A program made the translations under genes and the position numbers. Of a DNA stretch of 64,000 nt, positions 24,426 to 35,300 are shown piece by piece; within the stretch, counting starts at the first letter, position 1, and every line of letters starts with the position of its first letter. The notes beneath the pieces were generated by a model. The model had not been told where the DNA came from, searched no databases, and was given only the letters and a program-made list of their open reading frames with translations. The DNA is from Pyrocephalus nanus (taxonomy: Eukaryota > Chordata > Aves > Passeriformes > Tyrannidae): positions 16,404,145-16,468,144 of the forward strand of contig CM076266.1 in assembly GCA_038380795.1 (NCBI GenBank). Direction: 5' to 3'.

Positions 24426-26244
24426 GATTGGGCCCTGTAGAATACGGGCTGTAAGCAGTAGATGGTGTTGGTGAACACTGGTGAATGTGTAGAGAATGCT
24501 GCCCTCAGGCATGGAACCCTACAACCATGTCCACTGTTTGCATCACAAAGACTGCTGAACCATGTCCCCAAGACTGGATCCCTACAGGCACAGTCATGTC
24601 CATGCTTCTTCCAGAGTAAAACATTCCCTCAGGTAGGCAGTAAAATTTATTGCAGTTAAGCCAAAAGCTGTTGCTTATCTGTTTGTTTTTGGAAGTAATT
24701 TTTTTACCATGGCATGATCACATGCCAATGAATCACACCAGAATCTAGCCTTCAACCACCTCCTTAATCTTTAAAGGAAAATTTTCTAATTCATACTATC
24801 ACTTCCAGAGAAAAGCAACAGAACTCTACAAAGTTTCCCACTAGCCACACATCCATGAATAGAGAGAAAAAAGTTTTAGCAAATATGTAGCCACTGCAGC
24901 ATGTAACTTTTGTGGCATTTTTATTTGGTGTCGAGTTCTTTTCTCTTCTGTGCAAATAGAGTCTTACAACATAGCAGGGTAAGGATTAAGGATAAAGGAT
25001 AGCAATGGAGCAAAATGGGAGATAGAAAGTGTATGGAGTCAAGTGTAAAGACAAGGTCATTATCACCAGAAGAACAGACCTGGACTTCCTGACCATCTGG
25101 CTGTCTCTCATTCTCTTTTCCTCTCCCTCCCAATCTTATTCTTTCAGATGAGAAATATTTTACTCTTTTTCAGTACAACAGCAGCAACATTTGAAGGTAA
25201 AAAGCACATAAACATGATAAGACATTCGACTAATTCCTAAATGGCTGTAGAAAGTTATTGTAATCAGAACAACATTAGAGCTGGGAAGTTGCCACTTGAG
25301 TTATCATGGACTTTCTCTAGCATCCAGAAACAACACATAAATGGATCAGAAGTTCAACCCAATATTCCATGTGCTATACCACACCACAGGCTGCAAATCC
25401 CTTTCAATCTCCTATAATTAATGTCTGTGAAAAAAATACTAGTGCTGTTGGACTCAAATGGCCTGAATCAGTAAGTCTTCAGCCAAGTGTTGGTTCCTAC
25501 TCTATGCAGTACAACTCCTCTGTGGGGACTACACCTGCAAAAATGGGAGTTGTAAATGTATGTCCTTGGTACATTGTTGAGAGCGGATCAGAAGATACCT
25601 CCTCATTGCTTCTGAGTGTCTCTGAGCACTGAAGAGGAGAGTGGATAAGACTTTGAGAGACAGAAACAGCAATTGCCTGTTGAGACTTTTATCAATCCTG
25701 GAATTTTGCGAATGAGGAACACAGGGCAGTCTAGACTGAGGAAGGCTACAAGGAGACTGAAGAGTTTAATTATCAAGATGTTGCCTCAACTTACAAGACA
25801 GATGTCTTTAGTAATTTATACAAATTTTCTCTGTGTTCATAAACCAGACCAGATGTATTCAATGCACATGGTAGGTGCTTGTTTGCATCAACTTTTTAGT
25901 ATTTTCTTGGGTTTTTTTCCCTTGGAATCAAAGTTTAGTGATACAGTGATAACTACTTATCTCTGGATCACATGCAGAATTATTTGAACACTGAAAAGAT
26001 TTTTGAACTTCTTCAGAAAAGCCAGTGAATTGTCTTCTTAGAGGAAAAATTGTGAATAATTCCTGTTAAAAAAGAGTGCAATTGATTTTAGCTGACCTTT
26101 ACTAGCCTGAAGGAGCATGGATCTGTTTTACAAATATTTCTTGTGTCTTTCACGAGACAAAAGAGCAGCATGCAATGGTCAAGAGCAGCTGTTCAAGCCT
26201 TGAGTTATCCACCTGGACCATGAATTCTTGGGAGGGTTTATCAT
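24426..26244. other. Intergenic, no gene recognised
   Basis: No recognised exon or repeat. The older CR1 may extend a little into the left end. Confidence 0.4.
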
Positions 26245-26245
26245 A

Positions 26246-26305
26246 GAGAACATAGAAAGGTTTGGGTTTTAAGGGACCTTAAAGATCAGGATGGGACTTT
26301 CCCAT
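26246..26305 (-). mobile_element. CR1 LINE 3' terminal scrap
   Basis: About 60 bases reading gagaacatagaaaggtttgg followed by aagggaccttaaagatca, which is the antisense of the last bases of CR1. Everything upstream of the element's 3' end is missing. Confidence 0.8.
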
Positions 26306-29300
26306 AGCATGTTTTTTGCTCCAATGTGTTAAGGATAAAATTCATTGTTTCTCCTGTGCACTCTTGTACAGAGAATGAAATAGAAACCAGCTCTTGCTTC
26401 TGCTATTGTGGTGGCCAAGTTTGGGAACAAGTTTGCTCATGGGCAGAGAGAACCGGTTTTGAGGCAACAAAAATCTATTTTCTGCCATTTGAGTTTTCCA
26501 GTGCGGTTTATCAGTGAAATGTGGTCAATGTCTTTGGTCAGTGAGAAGAGGGAAGAAGCTTAGACACATGAAAAGTAGATTGGATACTAGAAGCAGTGAA
26601 ATCACTCAAAGCAAGAGATATATCCTGAAATTTTACAGCATGTCAGCTCCTTTCCTTTGGAAGTGTGTGGCATACTGTGGCAAATAAAACTGGAAATGCA
26701 AGGAACTCCAAAGCTTTTTTCTTTGGAATTATCTTCTGACTATCTCCTCCTCTGGAACAAGCACAGAAGTCTTGGTCTACTGGGAGGGTTCCCAGTCTTA
26801 AGCACTGGGACATGCCCCTGGGAACTGGGTTGAAAAGATAATCCAAGCAAAGCATAAAAATATCCCTTTTATTCTAGTTCCAATGCTAGTATGTGGTTAT
26901 CATGGTTGCCAGATCTACCCTAAAAAAATAAACCAAGACAAAAAACCCAACAGGAAAATCAAGTCTTTCCAACCACATGGAAGAGAAGCTGAAGTACTTT
27001 AAGAACTGTGACTACTAAAAATAAGATGCAGGCATCCACTGTCTGAGCATTCATGGCAGACATCCTTCTCTGAGCAAACAGGCTTGGAAATAGCAGAGAA
27101 TTTTTTTAAAATACCATTGAACAAACAATGAAATTGAACATTGAAAACTCATGATGGATGCAGAGCAGTGATGAACTCAGATGTTTAGGATCATACAGCA
27201 TCTTACGTACACATGTCTATACCCATACACAGGCAAGAAATCTCAATATAAATGAAATATTAATGACCATTCAGCTGCTCAAATGGGATAGACATCTGTA
27301 CCACAGAACATTGGAAAGCCTTGCCTTTTTCAAGTGAGGCCCTCTGCATCTGGTGACCAAAGATTTCTTCTTCCTCCAGAGGACAGGAGAGCTGTTCAGT
27401 GAGCGATTGTGAGCGGCAGCCCAGTACTTACACAGAGTGAAGTTCATGGTCTGTAAAGAGCCAGAGATGTCTCAAAAAAAAGAGAGAAATAATGTGTAAA
27501 GGAGCACAAGCAGAAAAAAGGAATTAGAAGTTAAGGCATGAAGTCAGGGATAAGACCACTGAGGCTGCAAAGCAGGCACACAAAAGATAGGGAATAGGGA
27601 AATTTGAGAAAAGCAAAGCCAACTGTTGCTTGTCTATTTTTTTCTTAGAGCGAAGTTCCTCAATTTGGGAGACAGCATTTCTAATTTTCTAAATGCTGAG
27701 AGGATGGACGGAGAGGGAGAGTTATGGCATGACAGCTGCCAGCAAGTTTGCTAGGGTTGACCAGATCTGCCTGGGTTCCTCAGCATGAAGACTCTGCCTC
27801 CCTTTATTTGCTACGGTCATGCTGTTTTGATGATATTTTTAAGAGATCGAGTGAATGGGATGATACTTTCCGAATGGGCCGACACTTTGCATTGAGTCAG
27901 CTGAACACTAAACCTAAACATACATCATCTGAGCTGTAGCTGCTAAAATTGAAATTTTTATGGGTGTTCTTGAGCACTGGCACTCAGCATGAGGGCCCCA
28001 TAGCGTTGGAAGCGTTTTGTACACTGATGAGAGTTGATCGCTGCCTGACGCAGCTCACAGTCTGAGGTGGCAGTTAAGGTAATGCTTCTTCAAGGAAATA
28101 TCTCTTGCTGTTTTAAACTGAGCCAAGCCAACATGGTCCTAATTATCTAGGCCTCTTGTCTCACCTCCTACACCATTACTGCTTCAGTCAGTGACCCTCT
28201 GTACTAGTCTGCCTATGGGAAAAGAGTCTTAAGGCTTCATTCCCACTCCCTCTCTAGTCAAAACATGGCTTCTTCCTGGAAGGCTGGATGTCATTCTCAT
28301 CTCTAGGGCTTCTCAGAAGTAGAAGCAAAGCCTAAAGTATCGCATTCTAGGCAACTATTGTTTCTTTTTCTCCCTATTCTTTTACGTGCATCTATTCACT
28401 TACATATACAAACACAGCAGTGTCTTGCTTTAGACAGACTTGTTTCATAGCCCATAGCTGAGCGTAGCTGAATACCAGTTTTAGATGTCTGAACTAAAAA
28501 TAAACACTCCTTGCTAACACATCACACACCTACACAACTAAAACTGCATACTAATTACCATAACAGCCAGCTTTCCAGTTCCCATTTTCCAGTCATGGCC
28601 CTGGACTTCCTAAGAAAACTTCAGTGCACTACACTAACCCATCTCTAGAGGCTGACGTGGAGATTCAGAATACATCTAAAATGCAAAGAGGAACCAAAAC
28701 AAACTACACAATGAATCTAAAACAGCAACAGCAAAGTCGTTCTTCCATTTAAAATTAAACTGAGAAATAACACCAGCTCCAGTGGTCAGACATGGACTGC
28801 AGCAATAATTTGGTCCAGGTTTTTGAATCTCTTACATTAGCATGCAGCACCATATCTAACTTTAGCATCTGTGGTTCCTCAGAGGCTGTTTCTGAAAAGT
28901 GACAGCCTAGCTGGACTGCTCACCACAGACCTCAGTAACAGCACGAAAAATGAAGATGTGAGCAGGCAGCTTACTATGAACCACTTCAATGACAGCTGCA
29001 TCACAGGTTTTGTCCATCGCATAGTTTTTGTTGAAAAAGTTGGAAGTTTTGACATTGTAGTCTTCTCCTATAGAAACATGGTTTAATTGATAAATTCATC
29101 CTTTATTTAGGTCAGGATGTCTCTGTGCCTAACCTAATACAGTTGTACAGCATAAGATATCATTTGCTGGTCAGCAAGAGCTCTGAGGTGGTTTATTTCA
29201 TGGGCCTGCTTGTAGCCTATTCCCATGTGAGAATATAACTGGCTTCACAAGAATGCATCACTTCTAATCACCACCTTCATTTTTATGTGCATCACACTGC

Positions 29301-30080
29301 AGATAACATCCTGTCTTTCCTGCTGTTTCCTACACTGTTAATCCTTCTGTCACTCAGATTACTTTTTCATGGGCCCACTGTGATGCACATTAGAAATCTC
29401 AGGACTCATGACTTAGTTATCAGAGACTTAGTTATCAGATTCCATTGAGACTGCCTCAAGGGAGGAGAAAAATGCCCTCTTTGGCTTTTCATATATAGTC
29501 CATTAACTCGTTAAAGCACTTGACTTGTCACTGAAATGCTGGCACACTGCATTTTCTGGTTGGTAAAAGTTAGTAAGGAGCAAGCCAACATATTTTAACT
29601 CTCTGCTGTGTTACTACTGAATGTTGATAGCTTTTTCAAGGCCCCATCTACATCTGTTTTCCCTTTTGAGGAAAGAAAGTCCAGGGCATGTATTTGTTAG
29701 CAGGATCTTGTAGTGGGGTAGCTTATTTGACTGGCACAATATAAGGTCCAATTTTAAAAGCACACGATTAACTTTAAGCACTAATTTTCCCGTTCAAGCT
29801 GGTCATTATTTCTTCACCTAAGTGCTTTGTTGAACTGGGTCCTGAATATGAAGCAGCCCTGTGTTGCAAAATTAATTGCATCTCTGCCCCAGCAGCTTAC
29901 TGCTTTGCTGACACAACCAAAGAGGGAAACTATATACTCTCTTTGCAACAAGAATTAATAGTACTGCAGATATGACTAGTACCTGAGAGAATGACCATCA
30001 GGAGAAAAGGATTTCAAAGCAAACCTGAAAAATAAGCCAAAATCTACAAGTTTTACACCTTGTTGGGATGTATTGTGTGT
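26306..30080. other. Intergenic, no gene recognised
   Basis: No recognisable gene. Contains an exact 15-base tandem duplication at 29410-29439. Open frames on both strands are below 75 codons. Confidence 0.4.
29410..29439. repeat. Exact 15-bp tandem duplication
   Basis: The unit gacttagttatcaga occurs twice without a mismatch and without a spacer, so it is a recent slippage or duplication event. Confidence 0.95.
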
Positions 30081-30599
30081 TCAGGTTCTATGAGCTGCGA
30101 AAGAATGAGACCCTCGAGGGCAAAACCCCGCAGGTGAGACAATGGGGCTGGGAGCCATAGTGGGATCGAGGGGACAGTGTGAGGAGTAACCTTACCTGCC
30201 CTCCTCTGCAACCCACACAGCACAGCACTCACCCTTCTGCCATGCTGATGGGGAGAATCACCCCCTCATTGAGGACAGTGTGGAAATTAAACCTATCTGA
30301 ACCAAACCCCCAACTGCAAAAGCCACATTTAAGACAGGGCCATTGCAGGGATGGTGGCAGGGCTTTTTCAGCTGATGGTAAAAATGAGCCTTCTTGGAGA
30401 AATACAAAGGCAAGATGCTGAGTAGTGTCTATTATTTTACACTACCTCATTGTACCTGAGGGCCTTGTGGGGTTGGATACGACAGATATATCTGTAACCA
30501 TGTTTGGAAAAGAATTCTTCATCCTTGTCAGTCCTGGAGCATGCCCCTCTAACTGTACCTGTCACTTTTTACTCAGGTTTTTCTTAATTTTCTTTTTAT

Positions 30600-30680
30600 T
30601 TTGCTGTGGTTTGTTGTGTTTTGTTGTGGGTTTTGTTTTCGTGGGTTTTGTTTTCTTTTTCTTTTTTTTTTTTTTTTTTC
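30600..30680. repeat. T/G-rich tract ending in poly(T)
   Basis: T/G repeats with gttttg units lead into a run of about 20 T at 30661-30680. Confidence 0.85.
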
Positions 30681-31606
30681 TGGCTTGGATTCAGAGTTCA
30701 GCTTTTTGAAGGATATTTAAGTAAGTCTTTGTTGTAGAATGGTGTGAAAGTGTAGAAAAGACTTCTGGGATTTTTTTTGGTCAGTCTTTGCCACGTTTGT
30801 CCCCCTCCTTTCTTGTCTCATAGGGGTGACTTTTGGTGAAAGATGGTGCAGGGACAATGCAAGCATGCCTCAAGGCCCTCTGGCTCTTCACTCCCTTCCC
30901 TCCACAGCACAAATATTTACAGGGTAGTATAGAAGACAAACTTTTGTAAAAATCCAAGGTTGTTTCTCTGCCTGGATGGCAAAATTGAGGAGACTCAGGG
31001 TGCATAAAGAAGTTTAAATAATGCAAGGTGTGGGATGTCATCCATCCAAGGAACAAAATGTGAGTGTTTGGATTACTACGGATTACTGGGATTATCCTGC
31101 AGTTTAGAGATAATGTATGAAACCTCATTCTTTGTTCTCATCTTATTGTCATCTTGTTCAGTAAAAATTTGGTTTATGGCAAAGATTTCACACTGCCGGA
31201 CTGAGTTGCCTACATTTCCTCTGGCACTCTGTCTACACCCTCACCTCTTGTCTCTCACCTTGGAAATGCACTTGTTCATTTGGAGTGAGACGAGGGATTT
31301 TGGTTCTACCCCCAGCTGCATAGCCACCAGTCTTCTCCACAGACCCTCACAGGGCTGCAGGCTGCATCCATGGCAGCAGCCAAGTTACAGCACTCAGAAG
31401 GGCAGCTGTCCAAAATCTGTCCTTCAGTTTATATTTGTCATCCTTGCTGTGAACATCAGAGGAAGACTTCAACCCCTTTGCTGTATAAATAGGGTGGCAG
31501 AGCTATTCATGGGAAATACCTCTGAAATCTCATTTTTGTGTAGACTGTTTTGTCCTTGAAAGCTCAAGTAGAATTTCAGTGAAGCTTTTTGTGCTTGGGA
31601 TCAAGG

Positions 31607-31622
31607 GAAAAAAAAAAAAAAA
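31607..31622. repeat. Poly(A) tract
   Basis: A run of about 15 A followed by aagaaaagaaaa. No retrocopy body identified. Confidence 0.8.
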
Positions 31623-32235
31623 GAAAAGAAAACTGTGTCACAGCCTCACCCAGTACTTCCTTCTACTGAGCAGGGACTGAGTGAGCTGCTGCAGCCTCCT
31701 CCCTTGCAGCGTCCCTTGCAGCACCGGTATGTAGTCCTGTGCCTGTGGCAACCTCCTAGCTAAAGCCTGGATGGGGACTGTTCTTTTTGGATGAGTCCCT
31801 TAGACCCTCTATGATGGCCCCAAGCCTATTTATGACCACATGTCCTGTGTAAAAATGGAAATAGAGATAAATTCAGCAGTTACAGCAATAAAATTAAAAT
31901 TAGACTTACCATGGTTTAAAAATAAGAAAAAGAGCCAAGGGGTTTTGTGCTTGCATTTAGCAGTTTTATGGCTGTCTCTGCTATGAAATAAATTGTATTG
32001 CTCTGTTAGAGCTTGATATGAGATAGGTTTTCTACCAGCCTGTCTCAAAATCTGAAAAAATCTGGTATTACAAACATGTAAGAGACAACCCACTGTGAGG
32101 TCTGTCAGACAAGAAGAATTGCGGAGAGCAAACTATATAATCCACCTGAGCATCTCATTCCAGCTCTGCAGGAGATGGGGCATGACACAGTGTTTTGTGT
32201 GAAACAACAGATTTTTCTGTGCAATGTTTTTGTAG

Positions 32236-32356
32236 GAAGATACTGCTTTCAGATGTGACCTCATCTACGGAGTGCAAAGACGGATCTCAGCAAGATGGGT
32301 TCCGAACTTCTTGATGAAAACAAGCAGCCCATCAGTGAAAACCAGAAGGTTGAAAG
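32236..32356 (+). CDS. Coiled-coil gene, exon 1 (5' UTR plus start)
   Basis: The acceptor gtttttgtag ends at 32235 and the donor AAAG|gtgagt begins at 32357. Bases 32236-32294 are untranslated and contain an in-frame TGA (32256-32258). Coding starts at ATG 32295 in the context caagATGg and gives residues 1-20 plus two bases of S21. The acceptor implies at least one further noncoding exon upstream. Confidence 0.75.
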
Positions 32357-35300
32357 GTGAGTGTAGCTTGAGCAAATTGCCTCTTTATTGTATCTTCTAG
32401 AACAAGCAGAAAGCAAACTACACTAAATTGTGAGAAGCTATCAACTCCCTTAAGGCCCTGCAGAGAGACCTCCACAAATTAGAGAGATGGGCAATCACCA
32501 GTGGTGTAAAGTTTATGAAAAGGGCAAGTGCCACATTCTGCACCTGGGACAGGGCAACCCAGGTTGTGTGTATAGACTGGGGAATGAGAGACTGGAAAGC
32601 AGTGCTGGGGAAAAGGACTTGGGGGTCGTGGTAGGTGGCAAGTTGAATATGAGTCAGCAGTGCCCTGGCAGCCAGGAGGGCCGACCATGTCCTGGGGGGT
32701 ATCAGGCAAAGCATCGCCAGCCGGCTGAGAGAGGGGATTGTCTTGCTCTTCTCTGCTCTGGTGCAGCCTCACCTGAGGGCACCTGATCTGTTAAGCCTGG
32801 AGGAGAATGAGGGGAGACCTCACTGCAGTCTTCAACATCCTTACGAGGGACAAGGACCGATCTCTTCAGTCTTGTGACCTGTGACAGGGCTTGAGGAAAT
32901 GACATGAAGATGAGTCAGGGGAGGTTTAGGCTGGATATCAGGAGAAGTATTTTCACCCAGAGGGTGGTTGAGACTCCCCAGGGAAGTGGTCACAGCACCA
33001 AGCTTGTCTGAGTTCAAGAAGCATTTGGACAATGCTTTCAGACACATCGTGCGATTTCTGGGGTGTCCTGCACAGGGCCAGTAGTTGGATTCAATGATCC
33101 TGATGGGATCCTTCCAACTCATCATATTCTATGATTCTATGAAGAAATGTTTAGAATATTTAGCATAATAAGGTTGTGAGGTGGACACTTTAATGTCACA
33201 TACGTCTGAGCAGAAGTACAGGCACTTCCCAGACTACTCAAAATTCACCATTTTGTCAACTTCCCTTTTCTTGTTAGGCTAAATTAAACATGAGATAAGG
33301 TTGTTCCCTATATATCATGTTGCACCTACTTCTTGCCAAAGTCAGACAATGAAAAAGTACAGAAAAATGCAAATGCAATAAAATATTTTGGAGTGTTTGT
33401 CAAAACCATTCATTATTTGAAGATAGGATTGAGTTGATGTTACATAAAAAATCTTGATTTGGTTATTTGATCATCATCTCATGTAACAAGAAAAAAACAT
33501 GCATGGGGGAAGGAAAGAAATGCAAGAGGTATGGTGAAATTTGAATTTCTGTTTTAATGCTACTTCTTCTGCCTTGCCTTTTTTCACATAACCAGAATGG
33601 TGGCTGACACTCTGATTCTGTAGTTTTCAGACATCAGCTGTGCCCCCAGCAGCTGAGATGGGACAGAAAGATGCTGAAGGCTTCACTTCTACAACGGACA
33701 AGAAAGAACCAGAGTGGCAGAAGGAGAAGGTAGGATGGGGACTTCTAATGGATCTGAGATAAAGACCCCCCAACCATCTTGTACTGCCTGTAGCTGATTC
33801 ATGGTGAGAACATGGGCAAGCAACTTGTACTCCCTTGGTCTCACTGCAGTCAGAATTTTTGTGGGTGATTGAAATGGCTTTTGCCCTCTGTTTCATGTGC
33901 TTTTGGGCAGAGAAGGGGATGGAGCATGCATAGAGTCATACACAAAAATAATCACCAACAGCAACATGTCAAAAGAAAACTTGCGAGGTCAGGCAATATT
34001 CTACTTTAGCTAACTGCAAACCAGGAATTTATGTACATTGTGTACTTTCCAAATACTGTGAATGTCCTGATAATTAAAGACAAATGGAAAATAACACTAA
34101 ATATGTTTTAAATTATTTAAGAACTTACCTTGAAAACAGCTTTCATCTTTCCAGTGTTCTTAAGTGACACCTATTGTTATCTTAATGTTTCAGGCATATT
34201 TTGAAAGTCATGTCCTTAATGGGAAGTAGAACTAACATGACTGTTCCTGCAAAGACATCTTTAGACTCTTTTACCTTTTTGTTGTCTGTTGATTTCACAA
34301 CCAGGCCTCACAGGGAAACTTTCTGCTATCTTAAGCTGAAGCACACAGCTGTGAAGAATCAAGTACCCTTGTATAAAAAGAATAGAGGAAAAACTCTACT
34401 CTCCACTGCATTTTTTCTTCTTAATAACATTCATTTTGATCTTTCATTACATATATTTGATTTTAATTTTCGGATTGCTGTATTCCATGAGTATAAACTT
34501 CTCAAGCACCAACAGGTTCCTTGTCCAGAGGACATAAGTAACTTGAAAGCAAGTGGTCAAATAGTAGCATATCCTGCTCCTAATGATTTGATAAAATGTG
34601 TAGTATACACACTTTACACATTTTTACTTGATGCCCAGCAATGTCCAGATGCCCCTGTTTCTCACGGATTGGTTAACTTGAGCAAGATCACCTTTTCTTG
34701 GGAAGAATGCAGCTGGACAACACACTGGCTAATAATAAAGTCAGAAATAACCTGTAGTAAACAGGATCTTCAGTCAGGGATAGCATTTGGTACACCAGGT
34801 ATATGCTTAAGGAGAAATCCAGTTCCTTATTTAAAGGCTTTGCAGTTTAGACACAAGAACAAGAAGACATGAGACTAGAGTTGCTACCACTGGTAAATAC
34901 AAGCAAGGGGACCTTTTTCCTGTTCAGCTGACCCTTCCACTAATTTCTACATGTAACTGCAGTATGGAATGGGTTGGAAGCTGAATTCATGAACACGCAC
35001 ATGCACACACACTTCCTCCACCTTGTATCTAAGATAACCCCAAATAACTGGCAAAGGAAGGATTTGATTGTTTTTTTTTTTTTCTGAAAGGAATAAAACC
35101 AAATAGCATAATTAACATTATGAATGCCTATAGATAAGTATCGAGACACACAAAACTTACAGCAAGGCTTGTGTTTTGTCTCCCATCTCGCTAAGCCTGT
35201 GACCACCTTGCGTCTCACTCTGTCCACCCTCACCCACCTACTAACCCTTTTTCTGTCACAGGCATGCTTGCAGGAGTCATTGAGGAGGTTAGAAGAAAAG

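Noticed and set aside
31035..31559. 174-codon plus-strand open frame
   Set aside because: No domain, no splice support, and within the length expected once or less by chance. It could only be noted as unexplained.
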